Source of the DNA: Brasenia schreberi
Lineage: Eukaryota > Streptophyta > Magnoliopsida > Nymphaeales > Cabombaceae
Assembly (NCBI GenBank): GCA_036023115.1
Contig: JAYKKT010000061.1
Span: forward strand, 17,769,501 to 17,833,500
Direction: 5' to 3'
Length of the DNA: 64,000 nucleotides
In this document: one piece after another, positions 1 to 11,841 of the stretch
Position numbering within the stretch: the stretch's first letter is position 1
How the letters are laid out: each line of letters begins with the position of its first letter
Notes under the pieces: model-generated
What the model saw: only the letters and a program-made list of their open reading frames with translations
What the model was told of the DNA's origin: nothing
The model's database searches: none
Position numbers and translations under genes: made by a program

Positions 1-2069
1 TATGGGAAAAGGCTTAGTTGTTGTTGTATATAAAGCTCTTTTGAGCTTTAAAACTTGCTTTTTAGGAAGATTGAGACCAAGAAGAGGCTCCATATATACT
101 TCTTCCTTCAACCAACCATTCAAAAAAGTATTTTTAACGTCTAACTAATAGATATTCCAATGATGAATTGCACATACAGTTATAAGTGTTCTAACAGTTA
201 TCATTCTAGCTACAAGAGCAAAGGTCTCTTCATAATCAATTCCATATTCTTGTGAGCAACCCTTGGCAACCAATTTAGCTTTATAACGATCTAGTGAGCC
301 ATCACCATTAGTCTTGATTTTATATACCCACCGAAAACATATAGTCTTTTTGTTTGATGGTCTAGAGACAATATCCCAAGTTTGGGATCTATATAAAGCA
401 TCCAACTCTTCATTCATTGCATGAATCCAGTCTTGTGATAATTGGGCTTCTTTAAAGGTTCTAGGTTCCTTTATGGCTGAAATATTTGTTACTAAAGCTC
501 TATGTCTTGGTGAAAAACTATCATATAAGACAAATCTTAAAAGACGTCTAGAATCACGGTTTGACCATCTAGGAATAGGCACAGATCTCCTATTATAATG
601 TTGATCAAAAGGTGTAATAGAGTGTATGGTAATCAAATGTTCATCAAGATCATTTTCTTCATGAATTACCTCTTCACCTAAAATATCATTCAAGAAGGAA
701 TATAAGGAGTCATTAAGAGAACTATCATCATCCATGCTTTTAAAAACATATTCATTTAAAAAAAAACTAACATCTCGTGATACATAAAGCTTATCAGTTT
801 TACAATCATAACACCTATATCCCTTTTTTTTATTCAATATCCTATAAAGACACATTCTATGGCCCGAGATGATAGTTTACCGTCTTTGTCGGTATAAATA
901 AAGCATTTACATCCAATAACATACAATCTAGAATAGTTGGAAGAAACTTTAAAGAGTTTTTCTATAGGAGATATATTTTGTAAAACTGAAAAAGACATCC
1001 GATTAATTAAATAGACTACAGTCATAATAGCTTCTGCCCAAAAATTTTTAGGAATACCACTTTATAAAAGCAAAGTTCTTGTGGTTTCCAAAATATGTCT
1101 ATGCTTACATTCGGAAATACCATTTTGTTGAGGAGTCTTAGAGCAAGAAGTTTGATGTATAATTTCAAATGTATTGAGATGGTTTTTAAAATCCTTTCAC
1201 ATAAACTCTCCTCTTGAATCGGATAAAAAAATCTTGATTTCGGAATCAAATTGATTGTTTACAAGATTATAAAAGATAACAAAATTTTGAAAGACATCGG
1301 ATTTTGCTTTTAAAAGATATACCTATGTATACCTAGTAAAGTCATCTACAAAAATGATATAATAGGAAATACCTCTTTTAGACAAAACGGGTGTCGGACC
1401 CCATACATCCGAATGAATTATTTCGAAGGGTCTTGTTGTAACATGTGTTTTGTTTGAAAATGAAAGATGTTGCATTTTACTGAGAACACAATCTTTGCAA
1501 AAAAAAGATTCCTTAGATTTTATTCCAAGAGGACATTGATACAGTTTTTGAGCATTAAGATGTCCTAGTCTCTTGTGCCATAAAAGAGACTCATTTGTCA
1601 AAACATAACATATCCTATACTATGCAAATAGTCCATAATGTAAAATCCGCCCTCTCTATAGCTACGACCAATCACCTTCTTCAAGAGATGATCCAGTACA
1701 ATACATCCCGTGGATAAAAAGGTTATAACACAATTTTTATCCGAAATTCGGGATACAGAAAGTATGTTCAAATTTAGTTTTGGAACACCACTAATTTTGA
1801 AAACTTCAAAATTTTTGTTTTGAAAGTCACCAATTTTATCAACATTTAATTGTGTTGCATCCGCAGTATAAACACATGATAAGGGTTTTTGAACACATGA
1901 TTTTAAAATATTTTTATTATAAGTCATATGAAATGAGGCATCGGAATCAAGAATCTAAGAAACCATACATACCTTGAACTTAGTTGGTTGAACAAGAACA
2001 AACCGCACCTATTGTTGCTTTGTCTTTAATGTGAGCTTTAAGTCTTTTTATCTTTTCTTCGAGTGTAAA
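1..2069 (-). pseudogene. Ty1/copia pol remnant (element E): protease end, integrase, start of RT
   Basis: Read leftward, this is the pol part of a copia polyprotein. The piece at 1927-1598 resembles the end of the protease region, with an NILSVSRI-type motif. The piece at 1601-1323 has the pre-integrase zinc motif (WHKRLGHLN, then C-x2-C) and integrase core segments HSDVWGP and FVDDFTR. After frameshifts, 1249-1022 and 1025-834 carry the end of the integrase core, finishing in VFIGY. The piece at 855-145 is the N-terminal half of a copia reverse transcriptase (WVYKIKTNGDGSLDRYKAKLVAKG), and RT homology continues past a stop to base 1. Several frameshifts and stops make it nonfunctional. The rest of RT, RNase H and the other LTR lie left of the window. 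Its gag is at 16157-16990, separated by the insertion of element A. Confidence 0.88.
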
Positions 2070-2557
2070 TGTAAACACCCCGAAATCCCACGAATTTCTT
2101 AAACAAACCTGGTTTTGTAAAAGCAGCCCCAAAGGGCCATTTTTGAGTCTGAAAACCCAGGAGCCTTCCAGACAACCCTGTACATATGTTTTAAACTCTG
2201 TATTTCAAAAATATATAATATAACTTTTGAAAACCTTTTAAAACATGTTTTTGAAACCCCAAAGCCCGCTTGGCCTAATCAAGACAGGACTAGCGAAGTC
2301 AAAGAGAGCCCAGAACCGGAGCACATGTCGAGCCTTGCACAGCAACTCTTGTATCTGATTCACACCCCCAGGATCTCGAACGTCCAAGACCTTGTTCTTA
2401 TCAAAATGTCATTTGAAGTCATCTCCGGAAGGCAGAAACGGAGGCGAACGACCATGTTGGCGAAGACCCAACGCAGACGGAGTACTGATGCTGTCAGGCC
2501 CCGCACAAATCATCCGTTTCGAACCCAGCTCGAAGGAGTCAGAGTTCAGTTTGGATT

Positions 2558-2584
2558 GGATCTGGACCATATATATCCAGATCC
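2558..2584. promoter_or_regulatory. Inverted repeat with AT-rich centre in A LTR
   Basis: Arms GGATCTGGA (2558-2566) and TCCAGATCC (2576-2584) flank the spacer CCATATATA. The pairing extends outward through TTTGGATT and AATCCAAA with a one-base bulge. The same block recurs in the other A-family LTRs (about 13495-13525 and 21585-21625; partly at 63385-63425), and a related GGAT-rich block lies in the B LTRs near 35115-35230. The position upstream of the TATA-like and CACGTG sites suggests a U3 control element, but that function is inferred. Confidence 0.5.
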
Positions 2585-4241
2585 CAATCCAAACCCATGT
2601 GTGGACTTGGATTTGGATTTGGATTCAGAGATCCAATCCAATATCCATATCCATGGCCCATATCACCTTCTCATAAATGGAGGTGGGGCCCACTTGAAAT
2701 TCACGTGGGATCATGGGCATGAGAGAGAGTGGGGATGGAAAATATCAAGAGTGTTGTAATTAAGCTTGACTTGTGTGTCAAGTTTGGGGTTAATCATGTA
2801 GGTTAGCCTAATTGAGTGGGTTTAAGCTTGTAATTAGCCAAAACCCAACCTAGGGCTGCACCAACATGAGGTGGTTAAGGTCTATGGGCCATGCTAAGGG
2901 AGCTCCTTCACCTAAACCTAACCCAAAACGCCTAATCCTAGCCTACCACCCTAATCCACCCCTAATCTGAGCCTAATCACCTAACCCACTTCCCTAATCC
3001 CGGCCTAATCCCAACCTAATCACCTAACCCACTTCCCTAATCCTAGGTTAATTTCCCTAAACCTAGCCTAATCACCTAACCTAGCTCACTAAACCTCACC
3101 CTAAAACCCAACCACCTAACCTGGCCCTAAACCCCTAAACCACCCCTAGCCCACAATCTACCCAAACCACTAGTTTTCAAAATATCTGGCCCAACCCTTT
3201 CCAGCCCACCTTATCTACATACCACCCTACCTAAACCACCTAACCACTACCCCAAACCCAGCCCTAACCGACCTACCCATCCCTATTTAAACCCCCCCCC
3301 TTGGGGGCGGGTTTTTCAAGCTGGAACCCTTCACCAATCCCAGCCGGGCCCTCTCTTTCCCCCACTTCCCAACTCAGCCGAACCTGCCCAGCTGCTCCAC
3401 CTGCGCCGCCTGCACCACCACCATCCCTCCATCCCACCACAGCTCGCACCGCCATCTCCACCACCTCCCAACCGAGCTTCACAGCCTGCCCGCCTTTCTC
3501 CCAGCCGGGTACCACCTTCTCCCCATTCGGTAAGCACCCCCCAACTCTACCTAAATCCTTCTCTACTCCCTCTCCATTCCTAGCCACCCACCATACCATC
3601 ATCTCACCTACACATCAGCCCTTTGCTGCCACCATTCTCCCTTAGCCGAACCTAGCACAACCTAAACCATCGGCCACTACCTAACTACCCTAACTACACC
3701 CGGCCAGCCATCTCTTTTCCCCTTAGACTCCCATTCGACCTTCCCTTAAACTCCCTTAGGTTCATATTCCCTAACACTCTATACTCTCCATTCGTGACCC
3801 TACACACTTACTTGGCCCAGCCCTTTAATCGCCCACATCAAGGCGACACCCATTTGCAGCCGGCCACCTTCGAGGCGCCTATCCCGCGCCCCACTTGCAG
3901 CCGGCCAGCACCCTTTGTCATCCACCCTCGTGGAGCTCCCGTTTGCAGCCCAAGGCGAAGGCCAAGCCCACGCTCAAGCAAGGCCTCTACGGACTAGCTA
4001 CTCGTAAGTGCCTAAACTCGGCCTTTAGTTGTATACTTGCTTGAGATTCAATTTGATACGGGGTTGTAATAACGGAGCATAGTCTCCCCCCGCTTGTAAT
4101 AACGTGGCTTGGCACACCCACACACGTGCACTCTCTTAGTTGTGCACGATTTTGAACACACACGGGCCTAATTAGCCCCTAATACATAAGTGTATATATA
4201 TACTTTCATTTTCGAAGGGTTTTGCTTAAGTTGGGTGCGTT

Positions 4242-4680
4242 GTCTTTCAATTCAAGCACTTTCACACACATTGAGCTTTCGCTCTTATTTGAAAGACCCA
4301 AGTAAGGGCCGACCTATACTATTTGGGTTTCATTTCATGTCGTGTGTGTAAGTCTTTCAATTCAAGCACTCTCACACACATTGAGCCTTCGCTCTTATTC
4401 CCAAGACCTTAGTAAAGGCCTTATTGCAGTTATATTTGGGTTTCATTTCATGTCATGTGTGTAAGTCTTTCAATTCAAGCACTCTCACACACATTGAGCC
4501 TTCGCTCTTACTCCCAAGACCTTAGTGAAGGCCATACTGCAATTTATATTTGGGTTTAATTTCATGTCGTGTGTGTAAGTCTTTCAATTCAAGCACGCAC
4601 CCACATTGAGCCTTCGTTCTTATTTGCAAGACCCGAGTAAGGGCTCATATACATATTCTATATACATATTTCCCTTCGGT
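4242..4680 (+). repeat. Tandem array of about 113-bp units in A 5' LTR
   Basis: Four units start with GTCTTTCAATTCAAGCA at 4242, 4352, 4465 and 4579, so the periods are 110, 113 and 114. Each carries the core TTGAGC-CTTC-GCTCTTA, a small hairpin with a GAGC/GCTC stem. The last unit has lost one stem base. The array recurs in the A 3' LTR from 15179 and, with about five hairpin cores, in the partial LTR at about 23518-24060. Confidence 0.85.
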
Positions 4681-5227
4681 TATTTCCCTTCGGTTGTTTC
4701 CCTTCAGGATTGTCTTTACATTTCAGGTTTTCCCTTTGGAGTAGCGTGAGTTTGCATTGCATCTACGCCATACCACGAGGTAGGACGCATATTGCATCGA
4801 AGCAAGCCCCGCTCGAATTCGCCCATGTAGTGGAGTGTTCATAACACTCAAACTAGGTGGCCCGAAAAGGGATAAAAGAAAAGACTTAGGCACGTGCAAA
4901 TCCATGTGATCTAAAACATGCAACCGCATTTTAAAGACCCGAAATAGACACCTCGAACCGCATCGTAGACTTTTCTCTCCAAAAACTCGATTTTTGCAAA
5001 GCGTACAGACTGACCCTTGCGCATCGGTGCAAGAAGGTCTGCGACGACAAGAGCTTACTTGCTTACAGTCCTCACGTTTAGAAGTCAGTGTTAAAAATAT
5101 CTTCGCTAGCTTAGGTAAGCTAGCTGGCACGCCCTGTTTGCATACATAGGCCTTAGACACACGAGAGGATCCACTCCGAGCCCTGAAAAAGGCAAAGAGG
5201 CGGGGATTTTCGCGCGTCTACAGGGAT

Positions 5228-5245
5228 TGGCACGCCCGGTGGGAC
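5228..5245 (+). other. Primer-binding site of element A
   Basis: TGGCACGCCCGGTGGGAC starts five bases after the LTR end (GGGAT spacer). It opens with the TGG expected to pair with the CCA end of a tRNA. The B elements have the same site with one change (TGGCACACCC..., minus strand, 43758-43775). I could not assign the tRNA with certainty; it partly resembles the 3' end of a plant tRNA-Lys. Confidence 0.7.
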
Positions 5246-5364
5246 GTGAGCCTTTCAAAAATCGAGTTTTTAAGTAGAAGTCTTGCAAAAATTTTGTAAA
5301 AGGTGTCATTTTAACTTGTTTTTCTTTACTTGTACTTAGGATATTTTGAAAAAGCTTGAAAAGC

Positions 5365-8235
5365 ATGTCAAAATCCAATCCAAGTGAAGTGTCGAGCCAA
5401 GGCTCATGCGCATCAAGTTCTCACTCTAGGAGGATTTTCAAAAACAAAATAAAACTAGATGAAATCGAGGACTTGAGAAGGGAGTTTGAGGCCAAAATCG
5501 ATGCTCTCAGCCAAGAGGCTGAAGTAGGCGATTCATGTTCATCAAACGGTGAACAAAGGCCTAAAAAGAAATCTGAAAAACCTCGCAAGCAAAAAGAGGC
5601 CTCCGTAATAGAAGGCAACCAATACCACGAGTCCTTCACACAAAAGAACCGTAAAGCCCTACAGCAGTTGCTGAAAGGGCAGAATAAAGAGAAAAGAAAC
5701 TACGCCCTGTCTGATTTCCTTCCTATGGATTACGAAACAGACAGTGACGATGAAATACCGAACTTTCATCGGTATGATGGCATGGGAGACCCTAGGTCTC
5801 ACTTGCAGCTTTTCTCGCGTCGAGCCCATAAGAAGAAAAAGGACTCGATGAAATGGGTGTATTGGTTCCCTCTATCCCTTAAAGGCACAACTGCCAAATG
5901 GCTGGCTTCCTACGACTTATGCCAGTTCGCTACTTTTGAAGAGTTAGCGAACTGCTTCATGCAAAGATTTGCACACAACGTAGAAGTCACGCCGACTCTA
6001 AATACCTTAAGGGATACAAAGCAAGGCATGAACGAAGACGTACATGCCTTCATAATAAGATGGAGGTCGCTTTTGGGCCAAGTGCGAGAGCCCATATCCG
6101 AAGGATGCGCAGTAATGCTCATCCTGGATAATTTTAAAAGCGAGTTAAAAACCCTTCTCTCGCTCCATGAGATTTCAACTTTCCATAAGTTGATCAAAAA
6201 GGCCTCCCTTTTCGAAACCAACTTACGAAAAGGGACATACGATCACTTATGGAAAGGAAGTGCCGTTCCTAAAACCTGTTTGGAAAAGCCCATCGCATAT
6301 GGGCTGCCCACGACGGACAAAGGGGCAAAGCCCCATAAAATCGCCAATGTCCGGGTGGATCCAGGCATGGCGGGCACTTCCAAAAATTTTGAAAAATTAG
6401 AAAATAAGAGGGAACGCAATTTTCAAAAACCGGTTGAAAAATGGGAGTATACTCCACTGGGGCAACCTATGTCGGAGGTCCTAGACCTCTTACTTGCCCA
6501 GGGCATGATAGAACTCCCTGAAATCCCTGAAGGAGTCACGTCCAAAGGGGGGTATTTAAACCGATTTTGTAAGTATCATCGGCTCAAAGGCCATGATACC
6601 AAACGTTGCTTTTCTCTCTTAAATAAAATTGAGAACTTGATAGTAGAAGGCTGGCTCCAGGTCACTGCGGAACTTGAGTCACCTCAAGCTATCTTCAAGG
6701 AACCCTTTCCCAAACACGCCAGTGGCAGTGGGAAAGGAAAGGAGGTATGTACCCTCACCATTTCCAAGGAACTAGCGCGAAAGCCAGAACCTGGTCGACC
6801 TACTTGTGCGCCCATCCTTGTACTATACAAGAGGCCCGCCCAAGTCGTCATTTGGGGACCACCAAAAGTGGAAACCCCAGTAAAGCCAGTTTTAAAAATC
6901 TAAGGTTCTCCTCAGCTCATCCTTAGAGCCAAGTTTAGCGCGAACCCTAGGCTGGTCGTGGGAGAAGTCACTAGATCTGGGAGGATCTATCAACCCCCGC
7001 ACCTTCAAGGTGCTCAAAAGGTGGTCAGTGTGCCTGGCCCCTCAAAAGCATGTATCCCTAGTGGTCTGCCAAAAGCAGATAAGGACAAAGTCATCCTAAA
7101 TCCTTATGATTTCGAAAACCACCTTTCAAAGATTCCTATTCACATGTCTATCCTAGAGCTTATAAAAACCTCGCCTAGGCATAGACTTGTATTAGAGAAA
7201 ATTTTAGAAAGGGCCAAGGTTGATTCGAACATAAGTCCGGAGTCCTTGTCTGCCCAAGTGGCTTTATTAGGAGCAAAATCGCCCATCACTTTCTCGGAAG
7301 ATGATGTAGATAGACCCTACGAAACCCATAATCAGGCCCTACATATCGAGGTGGTTCTAAACAACCACTCTCTGGACAGGTGCCTAGTCGATGGTGGAGG
7401 AGGGCTCAACATCCTTCCACTTCATGTGGCATACAAAATCGGAGTCACCTTGACTTCAGTGAACCCAAGCCCCATCGTTATCACTGGATACGATGGGAAT
7501 GCGTCTAGACCTTTAGGATCCATCGAACTCCCAATGGAAACAGGAGGGATCGAACACACGGGGGTGTTCCATGTCTTGGATATCCACCCCCATTATAACC
7601 TGTTGCTGGGAAGGCCCTGGATACACAGTTTGTGCGCTGTGCCATCCACCTTCCACAGGTGTGTCAAGATCCCTTTTAGGGACCAGGTCGTAGTGATCCT
7701 AGGTGAGAGTCACCCACAGCTTCAGGGGATCATAAACTCCCCTTGTTTATCAAGCACCCAGGCCCATGAGGCTAACCTGGGGTAAATTATGGTTGACCCA
7801 CCTCGGCTCGTGTTGAACAACCCTAGGAAGGTTGTATGTGTGAAGGGGCCGCCCAAAGCAGGCCCCCTCCCGACTTTAATTCTCCTAGGAAAACCCAAGC
7901 GTTCCCTATTTCCAAAGCCCCTGGACAAGAGGCCATACGAGCCTAATATGGACGATAGCATGTTCCAGGACCACGACTTGTATCCAACTTTTTCAAAAAA
8001 CAAAAAGTCATGGAACATGTTGTTGAACATGGGCTACACGTCCTACAAAAGTCTAGGGGTGCAGAACCAGGGTCTCCTAGAGCCCATCCTTCCTAGGGCC
8101 AACCCAAGCCGATATGGGATCAGCTATACTCCCCGAATACCGCCGGAGCCACCCCCTGTGACCACCTGGGTCAAGGGTGCCCCGGAGCCTGTCTTAGAAG
8201 AGACCTATGGTTTAGATCTCCTATTCCGAGTCTAA
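5365..8235 (+). pseudogene. Element A gag-protease (two in-frame stops)
   Basis: Start ATG is at 5365 (MSKSNPSEVSS), matching the B start MSSSDSNEVSS. The capsid-like part includes RDTKQGMNEDVHAFIIRWRSLLGQV. A zinc-knuckle variant C-x2-H-x4-H-x4-C (CKYHRLKGHDTKRC) follows. The protease has LVDGGGGLNILP as its active-site segment (Asp-Gly-Gly rather than the usual Asp-Ser/Thr-Gly) and LLLGRPWIH near its end. The single reading frame is broken by TAA at 6901-6903, where B has CAA-type Gln, and TAA at 7783-7785, where B has Lys. Without these stops it would match the B product over its full length and end in the same LLF-x-V motif. Capsid and protease from this copy would be truncated. Confidence 0.93.
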
Positions 8236-8260
8236 CCCGTAGTGTTTTCCCTTTGTAGGT
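8236..8260 (+). promoter_or_regulatory. Splice-acceptor-like tract between gag-pro and pol in element A
   Basis: The 25 bases between the gag-pro stop and the next ATG contain TTTTCCCTTTGTAG followed by GT and ATG. That is a pyrimidine run ending in AG, the form of a plant 3' splice site. Element B has the same arrangement (TTTTTCCTTTGTAG, minus strand, about 40742-40766). Ogre elements of this group are known to splice an intron between gag-pro and RT, so removal of the gag-pro stop by splicing is plausible. I did not identify a convincing donor. Confidence 0.4.
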
Positions 8261-11200
8261 ATGACGGAAGATCCCTTTTCTAAAAATACCAAAAACATTT
8301 GAAAAACTTAAAATCAAAAAAATCGAAAAACAAGAAAAACCAAAAACAATGGAAAAACAAAAACTCGAAAAAAGAGTGCTTTGTATAGTTCCCAAAGTTC
8401 TTGTTTTATAAAAACCCAAAAAAATCGAAAATTTGGAAAATACCAAAAGATCCCCTTGAGGAAGATCCTACTTCTGAGCTCCCAGAATTTCATAGAATTC
8501 TCGATTTTGAAAGACCTTCCCAATCAGTAGGAGGAGATTTCATAGAGGTGAACCTAGGGGATGATTCAAATCCCAAAACCATCAAAATAGGCACATGCTT
8601 GCATGAAACTGAAAAGTTAGCATTCATTGCATTTCTACAAACCTATTTAGATGTGTTTGCATGGACGTATGAAGACATGCTGGGCATAGATCCCAGCATT
8701 GTCGAGAATCGTCTTCCCTTAGATGCAGGTGTAAAACCCATAAAGCAGAAGCTTAGGAAAATACACCCGAATGTACACATGCAAGTCAAAGAGGGTTTAG
8801 AAGATCTGCTAAAAGCCAGATTTATAAAACCCATTGCGTATTCTGATTGGTTGTCAAATATCGTTGTAGTTCGAAAAACCAATGGGAAAATTCGAATATG
8901 CATCGATTTTAGAAACCTGAATAAAGCCACTCCAAAGGATAATTATCCTTTACCAAACATAGATTTGATAGTCGATAGTACTGCAAATCATGAAATGTTT
9001 TCATTTATGGATGGCTATTCAGGCTATAATCAAATCAAACTAAGTCCACGAGATCAGGGTAAGACCGCCTTCACAACCCCATGGGGCACGTATTGCTATA
9101 CAGTCATGCCCTTTGGTTTGAAAAATGCCGGCGCAACATACCAACGAGCCATGAACACAATCTTCCATGATCAAATTCATGAGCTTGTAGAAGTGTATGT
9201 GGATGATCTCTTGGCAAAATCCAAAACCCGATGCACCCATATTGAATGTTTACAAAAGATTTTCGAAAGGCTTAGGCTTTACAAAGTAAAGCTAAACCCT
9301 CAAAAATGTGTGTTCGGGGTAGAATCAGGGAAGCTTCTAGGCTTTATGGTAAGCCAAAGGGGAATAGAAGTCGACCCCTCTAAGTGTCGAGCCATCATAG
9401 ACATGGCTCCACCCTCCAATCTCACCCAAATCCGTAGCCTCCAAGGTCGATTACAATCCGTTCGCCGATTCATATCGAATCTGGCAACTAGATGCGAACC
9501 CTTCAACAAACTGTTGAGGAAGGGTACGAAATTCTTATGGGATGACGAATGCCAAAAGTCCTTCGAGAGACTCAAGGCATACTTGGTTAATCCACCTGTT
9601 TTGAATCCTCCAAAGCAAGGAAAACCGCTTTTATTATACATCTCCATGCATGTAAATGCTTTAGGAGCCCTGTTGGCTCAATACGAGGATGACACCCATA
9701 AGGAGTATGCCATCTACTATATTTTGAAAACTCTCTTGGCTTATGAACGAAATTATCAAGCCATGGAGAAGACGTGCTTGGCCCTAGTCTGGGCCTGCCA
9801 GAAGTTCAGACACTATTTTCTAGATCATGAGATCTGGATAGTGTCCAAGCTTGATCCAATCAAGCACTTATTCGAAAAACCCATTCTCACGGGTAGATTG
9901 GGCAAATGGCAACTCCTTCTAATGGAGTATGATCTGAAATACCATCACCAGATCTCCATTAAGGGGCAAGCCCTAGCAGATTATGTGGTTGAATTCCCCT
10001 TAGAGGACGCATATCCCACTCTTGTCGAAATGCCTGATGAAGGCATCTTGCAAAACCATTTTCAAAACCACATTTTGGCAAATTCTTTCGAAAACCAAGT
10101 GTGGAAGATGCACTTCGATGGGGCACGAAACCAGCGAGGGGCCGGTGCTGGGGTCATCCTAATCTCCCCTGAAAAGGGGGAGATTCCCATAGCAGTCCGC
10201 TTAGATTTCGAATGTTCCAACAACGTAGCTGAGTATGAAGCACTCATACAAGGCTTAAGGATTTCAAAAACTCTAGGGGCATCGTGCATTGAGGTCTTTG
10301 GAGATTCGCTCCTTGTCATAAACCAGGTTTTAAAAATTTGGCAAGTACGTAATGAGAAACTACTTCCATATCACGAGTTGGCCACTTGATTGGTCCAATC
10401 CTTCCAGTCGTGTAAACTCACACAAGTAGGAAGAGAGGACAATGGCATCGTCGATGCCCTCTCCTCCTTGGGTTCAGCCCTGAAGGTCTATCCCATTTCA
10501 GGGACCAGATCTTTGGAAATATGGCATGCGCCCCACCCATCCACGCACGACTTGGATATTTGCCAAAACAACCCAGAGTCTATTGAAAAACCCTGGTTCT
10601 ATGACATAAAACAATTTTTAGAAAATGGGGGATTTACCGAGGATGCCACATCCAAAGATAAGGCATTCATTCGTAAGATTTCGACCCGATTCACCATTCT
10701 GGGTTGGGTTTTATACAAAAAAAGTTTTACCGGCATTCTGCTTAGGTGTATCAACCTAGAGGAGGCTAGGATAGTAATGCATGAGTTCCACGATGGAGAA
10801 TGTGGAGGTCATGTTAATGCCAACATGATGGCGATGAAAATACTTAGAGGGGGCTATTTTTGGTCCACCCTGAAAAAGGATTGTCACGATCATGTTAGGA
10901 AGTGTCATCCATGTCAAGTGCATGGGCACGCCATTCATATCCCTTCATCCGCATTGCATTCCGTGGTCTGCCCCTGGCCATTTACCATGTGGGCGTTTGA
11001 CATCGTAGGCCCAATCTTTCCAAGGGCCTCGAATGGGCCTCGATTTATTTTAGCAGCCACGGAGTATTTCTCCAAGTGGGTGGAAGCCATTTCCCTAACC
11101 AATGTAATGGGGCAACATGTGGTGGCTTTCATCCGGAGGAATATCTTGGCTCGATTTGGGGTTCCACGAGACCTTGTGTTTGATAATGGTACCCCATTCA

Positions 11201-11841
11201 AGAACGAGCGGATGGTCAAGTTGTGCAACACGTATGGCATAACTCACCACTTCTCCTCGCCCTACTACCCTCAAGGCAACGGCCAAGCCGAAGCCACAAA
11301 CAAGACTCTCATTAGTATTATTGAGAAAACCTTAGAGAAGGGTAGGACGTGGCACGAGAAGTTGGATGAAGCCTTATGGGCTTATAGGACTTCCATCCGG
11401 ACTCCCACGAATGCCACACCATTCGAGTTGGTCTATGGCACAAACGCCATTCTTCCCATTCATACTCAACTGCATTCATTTCATACATCCATAGCACTCG
11501 ACCTCTCCCTAGAGACGCTTCAGCATGCTAGGATGGCCGAACTAGATTTGCTAGATGAGAGGTGACTCCTTGCCATGGATCATGCTCGTGCATACCGGCA
11601 AAGGATAGCTCAACATCATAGCAAACACATGAGACCTCGCCACTTTGAAGTGGGAGATCTGGTCTTAAAAACCATCCACCATCGTGGCCCACACCCCCTA
11701 GGCAAGTGGCGCCCCAACTGGGATGGACCCTATGTTGTGCGAGCAACCACTACGAACAATTCGTATTGGTTGATCGATGTAGAAGGTAGGAATTTAGCAG
11801 ATCCTATCAATATTCAATACTTAAAGAAGTATCATGTGTAG
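8261..11841 (+). pseudogene. Element A pol: RT, RNase H, second RNase H, integrase (broken)
   Basis: ATG 8261 opens MTEDP, matching the B start MMEDP, but a frameshift within about 40 bases and stops soon follow. About 225 bp present in B (roughly 75 residues upstream of EEDPTSEL) are missing. From 8401 the frame is long. The RT has FMDGYSGYNQIKL and the catalytic YVDD (9196-9207). RNase H includes LALVWACQKFRHYF. The second RNase H starts MHFDGARNQRGAGAG and keeps AEYEAL, GDSLLV and DNGIVDAL. Integrase has an HEFHDGECGGH...CHPC zinc region, catalytic DIVGP, DNGTPF and GNGQAEATNK, and ends in YLKKYHV without a chromodomain. TGA stops at 10387 and 11563 both sit where B has CGA (Arg). Catalytic residues survive, but the chain does not. 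Confidence 0.92.

Larger units (their letters stand above)
2070..5222 (+). repeat. 5' LTR of element A (about 3153 bp)
   Basis: Near-identical to 13010-16156, starting TGTAAACACC and ending GTCTACA. In order it holds a GGAT-rich inverted-repeat block around 2540-2660, a weak TATA-like CATAAATGG near 2671 followed by a CACGTG box, a strongly C-rich and G-poor tract (about 2880-4020) full of CCTAA-type units, a TATTTAAA at about 3285, and a tandem array of about 113-bp units (4242-4680). In 3301-3645 against 14238-14582 I count six substitutions, five of them transitions. Proline- and serine-rich open frames in the C-rich tract are compositional. Confidence 0.93.

Noticed and set aside
3301..3645. 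Pro/Ser/Thr-rich open frame in the A LTR (again at 14238-14582 and 22398-22754)
   Set aside because: The frame follows from the C-rich composition of the tract. The related LTR at 22398 gives a different protein, and an overlapping antisense frame is equally open.
4242..4680. CRISPR-like array in the A LTR
   Set aside because: Units of about 113 bp are similar along their whole length, with no unique spacers, and the context is a plant retrotransposon.
4723..5160. 145-codon minus-strand frame at the end of the A LTR (also 15582-16094)
   Set aside because: It lies wholly within the LTR end, differs in frame at several places between the two LTRs and has no recognisable domain.
5228..5245. 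Naming the primer tRNA for A and B as tRNA-Lys
   Set aside because: The match from memory is partial, with several mismatches, so I left the tRNA unassigned.
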